Below, piece by piece: positions 55,692-63,878 of a stretch of 64,000 bases of DNA. The stretch is taken from positions 17,802-81,801 of the forward strand of contig CACVKW010000964.1 of assembly GCA_902749685.1 (NCBI GenBank), given 5' to 3'. Below the pieces are notes generated by a model that was not told the DNA's origin, ran no database searches, and saw only the letters and a program-made list of their open reading frames with translations. The position numbers were made by a program, and so were the translations under genes. The DNA is from Olavius sp. associated proteobacterium Delta 1 (lineage in GTDB: Bacteria; Desulfobacterota; Desulfobacteria; Desulfobacterales; JAFDCJ01). Positions within the stretch are counted from its first letter, which is position 1. Every line of letters begins with the position of its first letter.

Positions 55692-56633
55692 CTATTTCTG
55701 TTCGTCGCCGCCGGCGACGGTGATCACCGCGACGATAATCAAACCGGTCATGATCAGGCGGATGCCCGCGCTGGCACCGAAGGTGTTGAGCATCGTCACC
55801 AGCAGGAACAGGAACAAGGCCGCGCCCCAGATGCCCGCAATGTTTGCCTTGCCGCCTGCGACCGCAGTGCCGCCAATCACCACAACGGCGATGGACGCGA
55901 GCAGGTATTCCTCGCCCATGTTGAGTGCCGCGCCGCCCGAGAACCCTGCCAGCACGACGCCGCACAGGCTCGCCAGCACGGCGCTCAGGACATAGGTTGC
56001 AAAGCGTATGCGTTCGACTTTGATGCCCGACAGCCAGGCTGCGCGCATGTTCTGCCCGATGCCGAGGACCGAACGGCCATAGATCGTACGATTCAACACC
56101 AGGCTCATGAGCAGGGCCAGGGCGACGGCGAACAAGGCCAGTACCGGCACGCCATAGACCTGCATGGTGGTGAAGCTCGCCAGCATGGGCGGCGGCTTGA
56201 TCTTGATGCCGTGGCTCAGCGCAATCGCAGTGGACAGCACAATGAAGCTGGCCGACAGGGTGGCGATGATCGGCGGTATTCGCAGCACACGGATCAAACC
56301 GTAATTAAAGATCCCGACGCCCAGGCCCGAGCCCAGGGCCGCCAGGATACCGACCGGCAGCATGGCATTGTCCACGCCCATGACCTTCATGGCAACGACG
56401 CCGGACAGCGCGATGTTGGCAGGGATCGACAAGTCCACGTTGCCGGGCCCGGTGGTAATTACGAACATCTGCCCGATGCCGACGATCACGGTAAAGGTGG
56501 CGAAGGACAGGGCGGCGGTGACCACATCGCCGCCGCCATGGCCCCTGGTGAAAGCGACGGTGGCGAGCCACACCAGCCCCGCACCCAGGAAGGACCAGAT
56601 CCACGGTTTGTGGAACACAGCCTTGATCGACAT
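55692..56633 (-). CDS. Sugar ABC transporter permease (RbsC/XylH-like), second copy
   Basis: 313 residues and about eight membrane helices of the branched sugar/ribose permease family (GPGNVDLSIPANIALSGVVA, GIGQNMRAAWLSGI). It overlaps the first permease stop in a TGATG junction. The ATG at 56633 is the true start: the longer frame upstream is high-GC shadow sequence overlapping the first permease. It ends in TAG, four codons before and in frame with the lactonase start. Confidence 0.87.
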   Translation of the reverse strand: MSIKAVFHKPWIWSFLGAGLVWLATVAFTRGHGGGDVVTAALSFATFTVIVGIGQMFVITTGPGNVDLSIPANIALSGVVAMKVMGVDNAMLPVGILAALGSGLGVGIFNYGLIRVLRIPPIIATLSASFIVLSTAIALSHGIKIKPPPMLASFTTMQVYGVPVLALFAVALALLMSLVLNRTIYGRSVLGIGQNMRAAWLSGIKVERIRFATYVLSAVLASLCGVVLAGFSGGAALNMGEEYLLASIAVVVIGGTAVAGGKANIAGIWGAALFLFLLVTMLNTFGASAGIRLIMTGLIIVAVITVAGGDEQK

Positions 56634-57595
56634 CAGCGGGCCTCCCTGCGGTTGACCAGCGCCCGCAGCGCCAGAACGATAATCAGAATCGCACCTTGCG
56701 CGCCCACCTGCCAGTCGGTGGAAATCCGAATGAAGATCAGGAACGATCCCGCCAGCGCCAGGGTCAGTGCGCCCAGTACCGCCCCCGTGGGCGATACCCG
56801 CCCGCCGACAAACTCGCCGCCGCCCAGGATCACGCCCGCGATGGAATACAGCGTGTAGCGGTCCGCGATGTGGGCATCGGCGGCCGAGGTCAGGCCGATC
56901 AGGGACAACCCCGACAGGACGCCGAAAAATCCGGCCATGGAGAACATCACGACCTTGGTTTTCATCAGGGACCATCCGGTCCGGGCGATGGCTTTGGGAT
57001 TGCCGCCGGCACCGCGCAGCACTGCGCCGTAACTGGAACGCATCAGTCCGAAATGCACCACCACAGCGATGACGATCGCGGCGATCACCGGGAACGGCGG
57101 GATCACGTGGTAGCCGAACAATTGGTACTGGATCTTGAAGCTCATGATGCCTTTGAGGAAAGCGGGTGCCTTGCCGCCCGGGGTCGGTAGCACCAGGACC
57201 GCGATCCCGAGCCACACGAAGCTCATGCCCAGCGTCACCACGATGGACGGCAGGTTACGCCACTGGATCAGCGCCCCCAGCGCGCCGTAGGCGGCGATGC
57301 AGGCGGCCAGCGCCAATAGGCCCAGCAGTGGGTCCGTGTAGAGGAGCGTGGCGCCGATACAGGCCACCAGCCCCACGAACGGTCCGATCGACAGGTCCAG
57401 GTCGTTGACCGTGATGATGCACATCTGGGCGATGGTTGCGAGCGCAATGGGCACTGCGTATTGCAGCATCAGATTGAGCCCGAAGTAGCTCATGGCCCGG
57501 GGCTGGATGGTGAAAATTGCCGCCAGAAGGATGCCCAGCGACACTGCCGGCAGGGCGCTGCGCAGAAACTTGGGGCTGGTCAGAGTTGGCAACAC
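56633..57595 (-). CDS. Sugar ABC transporter permease (RbsC/XylH-like), first copy
   Basis: 320 residues with multiple helices and the family segments VNDLDLSIGPFVGLVACIGA and RGAGGNPKAIARTG. The start is GTG, 2 bp after the ATPase stop. It works with the second permease as a heterodimer channel in the inner membrane. Confidence 0.85.
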   Translation of the reverse strand: MLPTLTSPKFLRSALPAVSLGILLAAIFTIQPRAMSYFGLNLMLQYAVPIALATIAQMCIITVNDLDLSIGPFVGLVACIGATLLYTDPLLGLLALAACIAAYGALGALIQWRNLPSIVVTLGMSFVWLGIAVLVLPTPGGKAPAFLKGIMSFKIQYQLFGYHVIPPFPVIAAIVIAVVVHFGLMRSSYGAVLRGAGGNPKAIARTGWSLMKTKVVMFSMAGFFGVLSGLSLIGLTSAADAHIADRYTLYSIAGVILGGGEFVGGRVSPTGAVLGALTLALAGSFLIFIRISTDWQVGAQGAILIIVLALRALVNRREAR

Positions 57596-57597
57596 GT

Positions 57598-59073
57598 TTA
57601 GGCGGTCTCCTTGAACGAAGATTGCAAAACTTTCTCCTCCGTCAATTCCTCACAGGACAGATCGGCGACGATTCGCCCATCGCGGAAGACATAGACATGG
57701 TCACAGTTATTGAGTTCATCCATTTCCGTGGTGTACCACAGGAAAGTGCGTCCGGACCCGGCTTCGGCGCGGATCAGGTCGTAAACCTCCAGCTTGGTGC
57801 CGACATCGACGCCGCGCATGGGATCGTCCATCAGGACGATCTTTGCGTCCGATCCCAGGGCCCGGGCAAACAGGGCCTTTTGCTGGTTGCCGCCGGACAG
57901 GGACAGGATGTTGTTATTCATATCCGGGGTCTTGATTTTGATCTTGCCCTGCCACTCACGTGCCATGGCATCTTCGGCCTCGGGCTGGATCAGCAGCTTC
58001 TTGACCATGCGCGCAAGGGAACGCACGCCCACGTTCTGGCCGATGGACCACAGGTGGAAGATGCCGTCGGTTTGACGGTCGCCCGCGACCAGGGCCACGG
58101 GGCCGTTGACTTCGGTTGCGGGACCGGACTTGCCCACGGCCTCGTAGACCTGCAACAGCATGTCCGTCTGGCCGTTTCCGGCCAGGCCGGCCAGGCCGAT
58201 GATTTCTCCTTCGTGGGCCAGGAACTCGATCCCTTCGCGCGCGCCTTTCGTGCGGGCGCGCACCACCAGGGTGGTTTCGCCTCGAATTTTTTCGCACCGG
58301 TTGAGCGCTTCGATGTTCTGGTCCTCGGCAACGTTACCCATGGCTGCCACCAGGGAGTCACGGGTGAAATTTCCGGCGCGCCTTTCCTCGACGACCTCAC
58401 CGTCCTTCATAACCACGATGCGGTCCGAGTATTCGATGATCTCGCCCAGCAGGTGGGAAATCAGAATGCAGCTCCGGCCGCCTGCCACCACCCGGCGCAC
58501 GAAGCTGAGCAACTGCTTGGCCGTCACCGCGTCCAGAGACGACGTCGGCTCATCCAAAATCACCAGATGCAGGGGCTCGTCCGTGACCGTAAAGGCGCGG
58601 GCGATTTCAACTATTTGGCGTTTGCCGATGGTCAGGTCGCCGACCACCTCATCCGCCTCGATGCCATGGCCGGGGAAGATTTCATCTAGCTTGGCGCTGA
58701 TCATGTCGCCGGACCGTTTCTTCCAGCCCCGGCCCTTGAGCGCGGCATGGAACACCCGTGCATTTTCAGCAACCGTCAGGTTGGGACACAACGACAGCTC
58801 CTGAAACACGCACCGGACCCCATGGTGATGGGCGATGGACACGTTGTAGCGGTTGGCGAGATCTTCGCCGTGAATTCCGATGATCCCGGCATCGGGAGCA
58901 AGCGTGCCGGCAAGCACGTTCATCAACGTGGACTTGCCGGCACCATTGTGCCCGACCAGGCCGAGACACTCGCCCCTGCCGACTTTCAGGTCGACGCTCA
59001 CAAGCGCGCGGACGGCACCGAAGCTTTTCGCCACCCCATCGAGGTTCACGATTTGCGTCTGTGTCCTAGGCAT
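57598..59073 (-). CDS. Sugar ABC transporter ATP-binding protein (RbsA-like, two domains)
   Basis: 491 residues with two ABC domains, as in RbsA/MglA proteins. Domain 1 has Walker A GHNGAGKST, signature LTIGKRQIVEIARAF and Walker B VILDEPTSS. Domain 2 keeps LSLSGGNQQKALFARAL but its Walker A reads GLAGNGQTD, the usual degenerate form. It powers import of the sugar bound by the next gene's product. Confidence 0.9.
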   Translation of the reverse strand: MPRTQTQIVNLDGVAKSFGAVRALVSVDLKVGRGECLGLVGHNGAGKSTLMNVLAGTLAPDAGIIGIHGEDLANRYNVSIAHHHGVRCVFQELSLCPNLTVAENARVFHAALKGRGWKKRSGDMISAKLDEIFPGHGIEADEVVGDLTIGKRQIVEIARAFTVTDEPLHLVILDEPTSSLDAVTAKQLLSFVRRVVAGGRSCILISHLLGEIIEYSDRIVVMKDGEVVEERRAGNFTRDSLVAAMGNVAEDQNIEALNRCEKIRGETTLVVRARTKGAREGIEFLAHEGEIIGLAGLAGNGQTDMLLQVYEAVGKSGPATEVNGPVALVAGDRQTDGIFHLWSIGQNVGVRSLARMVKKLLIQPEAEDAMAREWQGKIKIKTPDMNNNILSLSGGNQQKALFARALGSDAKIVLMDDPMRGVDVGTKLEVYDLIRAEAGSGRTFLWYTTEMDELNNCDHVYVFRDGRIVADLSCEELTEEKVLQSSFKETA

Positions 59074-59105
59074 GTGTCTCGTCCTTTTATGGATTTCCTA
59101 GCCGA

Positions 59106-60122
59106 CTACTTACCCGAAACGACAGCCTTGGCGTCGTTCAGGGAGTATTCGACGTTGGCCACACCACCGGGCTCGGTGTTGGCGAGGCTGGCTTCCAAGG
59201 TGTCCTGGTTGATCTGCAGGAACGGAACCGTCAGGTCGCGAGAAACCTCGGCGCCCTCCAGGATCATCTGGGCGACCCAGAACGCCAGGGTGGAGACACC
59301 CGGCGCAATGGAAACCGACATGGTCTCATAGCCGTTGGTGTTCTTCTGTTCCTGCCACCAGGTCAACTCGTCATGGCGGTTGCCCATGATAATCAGCGGG
59401 GTCGGACGACCGGCGGCGGAGAACGCCTGAGCGGCGCCATAGCCGTCACCGCCCTGGGTCACGACAGCCTTAATTTCCGGCAGGGACGGCAGGATGCCGG
59501 CGACGGCCTTCTGCGCGACGGCCTGAGCCCAGTCGCCATGCACGGAGCCGACGATCTTGAACTGCGGGTGCTTGGCGACACCGGAGTGGATCCCAGCGCT
59601 GATCGCGTCATCGACGAACACGCCAGCCAGGCCGCGAATTTCCAGGACATTGCCGCCCTTGGGCAAACGGCCTGCCAGGTAGTCGAGCTGGACCGCGCCC
59701 ATGCCCTTGAAGTCCACCGCGATGCGGTAGGCGCAGGGCTCGGTGACGATGCCGTCGAAAGACACGACCACGATGCCCGCGTCGCAGGCCTGTTTAACCG
59801 CACCGTTCAGGCCTTCGGGCGAGGCGGCATTGAGGACGATGGCGTCATAGCCCTGCAGGATCAGGTTCTGAATCTGGGCCGCCTGTTCGGTCACCTGGTT
59901 TTCGGCCGTGGTGAAGGCCGGAGCCTCGGCCACGACACCATCCTTGACGGCCGCGCCAGTGACCTTGTCCCAACTCTTCAGCATGGCCTGACGCCAGGAG
60001 TTACCGGCGTAGTTGTTGGACAGCGCGATACGTTTGCCCGACGTGTCGGCCGTGGCGAGGTTCGCGATCAGCGTGATGCCCACGGCCAGGACCAGGGCAC
60101 TTAGTAGAGTTTTCTTAAGCAT
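59106..60122 (-). CDS. Sugar ABC transporter substrate-binding protein
   Basis: 338 residues with a signal peptide (about 1-25, MLKKTLLSALVLAVGITLIA) and the periplasmic-binding-protein family 4 (ribose-binding-like) fold (SNNYAGNSWRQAM, GYDAIVLNAASPEGLNG, VSFDG). It is the first gene of the operon: AGGAGG lies 6 bp before the ATG. It should bind a sugar or polyol in the periplasm; identity unknown. It ends in TAG with TGA 22 codons on. Confidence 0.9.
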   Translation of the reverse strand: MLKKTLLSALVLAVGITLIANLATADTSGKRIALSNNYAGNSWRQAMLKSWDKVTGAAVKDGVVAEAPAFTTAENQVTEQAAQIQNLILQGYDAIVLNAASPEGLNGAVKQACDAGIVVVSFDGIVTEPCAYRIAVDFKGMGAVQLDYLAGRLPKGGNVLEIRGLAGVFVDDAISAGIHSGVAKHPQFKIVGSVHGDWAQAVAQKAVAGILPSLPEIKAVVTQGGDGYGAAQAFSAAGRPTPLIIMGNRHDELTWWQEQKNTNGYETMSVSIAPGVSTLAFWVAQMILEGAEVSRDLTVPFLQINQDTLEASLANTEPGGVANVEYSLNDAKAVVSGK

Positions 60123-60448
60123 AATGACCTCCTTATTTCTGTGATGTCTAATGGATCAAGGGAGCTTAAGCGGCCTAATGAGGGTCCACCCGGTGCTCCT
60201 CTTGAAGTTGGAAAAATACTTGTGGTCAGGAAACATGTAGCTTGCGAGAGTCGTTGTACCGCTTTGCCGGGGTCCGACGATTGTGATTGCTGGATATTCT
60301 CTCGAATATTGCCGAATCGGATACACGAGATCTCTTTTTATCACGGTAAATATAAAGTTTGATTTAGATTTGTCAAAGAATTATTATCTAAATTCAATTG
60401 CGGGCTACCTGTTTGAATTGCAGTCACTGGATAAGCGTGGTTTTCTTA
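60123..60448. other. Intergenic region with ATPase remnant
   Basis: The GC-rich character ends just left of here, near 60130. The only coding trace is the minus-strand ATPase remnant described separately. From about 60360 the sequence is AT-rich and leads into the promoter of the csp leader. Confidence 0.4.
60156..60344 (-). pseudogene. Remnant of an AAA/DUF4143-type ATPase
   Basis: The 62-codon frame starts MIKRDLVYPIRQYSREYP and contains a P-loop-like GPRQSGTTTLASYMF in which the invariant Walker Lys is Thr. After KYFSN the frame seems to slip (the next frame reads LQEEHRVDPH and stops). Intact family members are around 400 residues, so only the N-terminal end remains. It lies at the right border of the GC-rich island. 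Confidence 0.6.
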
Positions 60449-60477
60449 TTGACAATTTTTGATTAATAGGCGATATA
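60449..60477 (+). promoter_or_regulatory. Sigma-70-type promoter upstream of the csp leader
   Basis: A perfect TTGACA at 60449-60454 is followed after 17 bp by GATATA (60472-60477), with TATAGT 2 bp later as an alternative -10. Transcription would begin near 60485. Confidence 0.5.
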
Positions 60478-60484
60478 GTAAATG

Positions 60485-60625
60485 TTCGTGATTTAGGTAA
60501 CTTCTAATATGCCCATTACATAAATCCTCTCAGGGAATGAACGCTAACAGGCTGATAAGTTTCCCTGATAGAACCAGATGAACATCGGACCTTTGCGGCA
60601 GAGCCAGGAGTGACTCTGCCTTTTT
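60485..60625 (+). ncRNA. Candidate structured leader RNA of the cold-shock gene
   Basis: The predicted transcript has an 8-bp stem (TCAGGGAA 60530-60537 with TTCCCTGA 60561-60568) and then an intrinsic terminator. It may be an independent RNA of about 140 nt or an attenuated leader of the csp gene. It does not match a riboswitch class that I recognise. Confidence 0.35.
60597..60625 (+). terminator. Intrinsic terminator in the csp leader
   Basis: GGCAGAG (60597-60603) pairs with CTCTGCC (60614-60620) and five T follow. It lies 44 bp before the cold-shock start, so read-through or antitermination would be needed to express csp from the upstream promoter. Confidence 0.75.
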
Positions 60626-60668
60626 AGTTGGAAAATAGATTTAACAATGCTCGAAGGAATTATGAAAT

Positions 60669-60872
60669 ATGTCAGAAGGAACGGTAAAGTGGTTCAACAA
60701 AAAAAAGAATTTCGGCTTTATTGAATCCGAAGGTCAGGAAGATATATTCTTTCATGGTTCGAAAATTGTTGACCATGGTTTTTTTGGATTACAAGCCGAC
60801 GATCGCGTCAGCTTTGAAGTCAAGGACACGCCCCTGGGGCGTCAGGCAGTTAACGTAAGGGTGACCCGTTAA
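60669..60872 (+). CDS. Cold-shock domain protein (CspA family)
   Basis: A complete 67-residue cold-shock protein with RNP1-like KNFGFI and RNP2-like DIFFH. It is an RNA chaperone that binds single-stranded RNA and DNA. One departure from the usual KGFGFI is Asn for Gly (KNFGFI). The gene converges with mtbB, ending 8 bp from its stop. Confidence 0.92.
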   Translation: MSEGTVKWFNKKKNFGFIESEGQEDIFFHGSKIVDHGFFGLQADDRVSFEVKDTPLGRQAVNVRVTR

Positions 60873-60880
60873 TCTTTTTT

Positions 60881-62287
60881 TCATAGTTGAGATTTAAACA
60901 ATTCCACGGAATTGATCCGAACACCCAGCAATTCGGCAATTTTAAGCTTGGCCCGCATGCCTTTCGGGCTGCCGGCTACCGAAACAATAGTACCGATACC
61001 CAGGTCCTCCCTGAGTTGCCGGATGAACTCTTCATTGATCAGATCCGGAATTTCTACTTTCAGCTTTTGTGCCACATACTGTTTTGCTTCAGCGAGTTTC
61101 ATTTTTTTAATTAGCTGCATCCAGGCCACCAGATCTCCAGTGGTTCGGATGCCGCCCATACCAGAAGCAAAGATATGCGCCAGGTGCATCCCGAATGGGT
61201 CCCCGACGCCAATCTACAACCCATCTGCTTTACCGATCTGCACCAGTGATTTGGATGCCCGCGTGACACTGTCAATCGGCGGCGCCTCCATCATCGGAAC
61301 ACCGCCGACACCCATTCCAACGTTTACATGCACCGGGATGTCAACCGCGGCCACGGCTTCTTTAACGAATGTAATGGCCCGCGCCACATTCCATGCCAGG
61401 GATTCATTGGTGCTGGTACCGATGGCGACCCCGTAGATACTGGCTCCGGCCGCTTCTGCGATCCGGGCCTGTTCGTGGGGATACATTCCGGCCAGTTGCT
61501 GACCTTTAAAACTGATTTCCCCGTGCATTCCCAATACAAATTCGCCCGATCCTCCCAGGATGATCGGCATGTCCGGTGCCGTTTTTCTCAATTCTTCGAC
61601 AGCTTCCAAGGCCGCCAGTAAATCGGCATCCCCGGCCGACCCGGCGGTATCCAGATTGAGTCCTTCACAGCCGACACTGTTTAATTTTTTGCCGACATAA
61701 ACCAGATCTTCGCGCAATTGGGCGGCGGCAGCCTCCTGTACGTCCTGGGCTTCCTTGATTTTTCCCAGGGGAAGAAGATCGGCCGGATTCCGGTGGGGTC
61801 CGTCCGGTTGAAAGTACAGGCCCATGTTGGGCTGGGCGCCGTATAAAAACGGGGCGGTGGTCATCATCGAAGTTGAATAGTACTCATTCATCTCGGAATT
61901 GATGATCGGCTTAACCGGCTTGAAGCTGTAATCGCTGTGCCCCATGGAGGTCGTGTCCGCCGCACAGGCGCGCTCGTAGGTCAAAATAGCCTGCATGCGG
62001 CTTAAGGAAACCCCGACACCGCCGCTGTCCTGACCGGAATAAAAGCTCATCGAGCAACCGTCATCTGTGACGATCACCTCCTGGCCGGGCCTGACGCTGA
62101 CAGCCCGGGACGGCTCGGCCATAATATCAAAGAGGGTCTCCCTCTCATCAGCAGTGAGCTCAGGGATTTCAGCATTTTGGGCGGCCTCCCGGGTAGCGGC
62201 TGAAATGTCTTCTTTGACCTCCTCGGCCGCCATGGAAACCAGCTCGCCGTCTCCCATGCGAGTTAGAATTTTGTTATTCATGGGCAT
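60881..62287 (-). CDS. mtbB: Dimethylamine methyltransferase MtbB with in-frame amber (pyrrolysine) codon
   Basis: MtbB moves a methyl group from dimethylamine to its cognate corrinoid protein. The frame reads 357 codons from 62287, meets TAG at 61214-61216, and continues in phase (IGVGDPFGMHLAHIFASGMG) to TGA at 60881-60883. That gives 468 residues, close to the 467 of Methanosarcina MtbB, with the amber at codon 358 against about 356. The family motifs lie on both sides: GMGVGGVPMMEAPPIDSVTR before, GMGGIRTTGDLVAWMQLIKK after. Reading it as two genes would split one conserved domain. GGTAGGGA lies before the start. It is 45 bp from mttB in one operon. Confidence 0.93.
61214..61216 (-). other. 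In-frame TAG (predicted pyrrolysine codon) in mtbB
   Basis: The plus strand reads CTA, giving TAG after KADGL and before IGVGDPFGM, which is where Pyl stands in characterised MtbB. The phase is preserved: the first in-frame ATG after it (61189) is 27 bp from the TAG. Confidence 0.9.
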
Positions 62288-62332
62288 AATTCCCTACCAA
62301 GTTATTATCAACCTATTTTAGGAGAAGATAGC

Positions 62333-63799
62333 TTAAAGTCCCAACTCTCCTTCGGTGTCCGTAATTATCGCCTGAATATCGGCCAGCACCTTATCCGGCA
62401 AGGGCTGCGGCTGATGGTTTTGTAATATATCCCGTGTTTTTTCCGCAGCCTTGGTGTAACTGTCGGTGGCACCGGCAGCTTTCCATTTTTCCATCCGGTT
62501 GCGATCGATGAATTCCGGCTGAGAATGAGTCCTCAGATGTTTGAGTGTGTGCGGCTCGGTCAGAAAATCCCTGGCAGGACCCACCGCCTTGATGACCTCA
62601 ACCGCCAGGGATTCATCATCTACCACAAAACCGCCGATGGTATGCTTGATCATCCTGACAAATTCATTGTCTAAAACCAGTTGGGCAAAATCAAACGTGA
62701 GGCCGCTTTCGAGCATTCCCGGTCCGTAAATCAGATTGGCACCTGCCAACGCTGGTATGAGTCCGGTGAGCGTCTTCTCGTGGCCCATCTGGGAGTCTGA
62801 TATTTTAGAATCACTCTACCCGCCGGCGACGTAACTGGGCAGGGCATAGTAGCGCGCCAGTCTTGCCACCGCACCGCTGATGATGGCACACTCGGGTGTT
62901 CCGACAGAGGCGGCACCGATTTTCAGGTCCATGGCCGTGGTCGAACTGCCGTATATGACCGGCGCACCTTTGCGAGTGAGCTGATTTAGGGTAACTCCCC
63001 CGAGGACTTCGGCGTTGTGAGTAACCAGGGTGCCGGCCAGGGTTAGCGGGGAGGTGCCGCCTGCCATTGCCATGGACAGGACATTGATTACCGATCCGCT
63101 GCGGGCAGCTTCCATAATAATTTCGCAGCATTCATTGATCAACTGCAGCGGACTGACCGGGCAGGTCGTGAAAGACAATATCGGCCGCTCGCTGAATTTT
63201 TTGATTCCACCGACAATGGTGCCGGCCATTTTGACCAGCTTTTTTAATAAAAATCCACTGCCGGGACCGACACAGCAATGCTTGGTGGTATTTGTCAGCA
63301 TGGCTTCAGCGTTGTGCAGGGAGATCACTTTTTGAGGGACATCACTGGATCCGACTGCTTTTTCACAGACATCGATTTCATCCAAATAATCGACCAGTTT
63401 AGCGGCATCGGCAAGATCGGCTTTGACCGGCGGACGGCGTTGTCCGTTTATCGGATCGACCACCTCGATGCCTTCGCTGAAGTTGGTAAAGTGGACCCGG
63501 CCGGCCTCCAGCACTTTGTCGTGGTTCGGATCGCGTCCGGCCAGCAGAATTTTTGAAGGAGCGGAGCGGATGGCATCCTCTACCAGATACGGTGGTATTT
63601 TGACGATTTTTTTTTGGCGGTTAACCGCGGCTCCGGCACCATCGAAGACGTCCAGGGCTTCATTCGTTTCAATAAAAAGCCCTGTTTTTTCAAGCACCTC
63701 TAACGTCGCCAGGTGAATGTCAAATAATTCGTCGTCTGTCAGAGAATTAAGGCCCAGACCCTGACTGCGCTGCTTCCCCGGATGAAAATTTCTCATCAT
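62333..63799 (-). CDS. mttB: Trimethylamine methyltransferase MttB with in-frame amber (pyrrolysine) codon
   Basis: MttB transfers a methyl group from trimethylamine to its corrinoid protein. The frame reads 327 codons from 63799 to PSYVAGG, meets TAG at 62816-62818 and continues in phase (SDSKISDSQMGHEKTLTGLI) to TAA at 62333-62335. The total is 488 residues with the amber at 328; Methanosarcina MttB has about 495 with Pyl near 334. In non-Pyl homologues (MtgB-like glycine-betaine enzymes) this position is a sense codon, so a TAG exactly here points to a true MttB. AAAGGA precedes the double ATG. It is first in an operon with mtbB; genes further upstream are off the window. Confidence 0.93.
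62816..62818 (-). other. In-frame TAG (predicted pyrrolysine codon) in mttB
   Basis: The plus strand reads CTA; the minus-strand TAG lies between VAGG and SDSK, the position of Pyl in MttB. The phase is preserved to the conserved C-terminal part (GPGMLESGLTFDFAQLVLDN). Confidence 0.9.
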
Positions 63800-63843
63800 G
63801 AATAAATCCTTTATACACAGCTCTTAAAGAATTGCGTTATCGT

Positions 63844-63878
63844 TACCCTAATTGAGCGAAGCCCAATTAGCAGGTATT
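63844..63878. repeat. GAA-loop palindrome, copy 2
   Basis: TACCCTAATTGAGCGAAGCC followed by CAATTAGCAGGTATT repeats the hairpin core of 44623-44655 with a few changes. It lies just upstream of mttB and is followed by further short words (GGTATTGG, CAATACCC) in inverted orientation up to the window end. Confidence 0.55.

Noticed and set aside
54771..56858. Very long plus-strand frame (695 codons) opposite the lactonase and permease genes
   Set aside because: It is antisense to clearly conserved genes in a high-GC region where stops are rare, and its composition is unlike a real protein.
55692..57215. 507-codon permease frame
   Set aside because: Its N-terminal half is shadow sequence overlapping the first permease. 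The TGATG junction at 56631-56635 marks the real start.
62333..63799. mttB as two separate truncated genes or a pseudogene
   Set aside because: The frame is preserved across the TAG, both halves are conserved, and mtbB shows the same arrangement at its own family-specific site.
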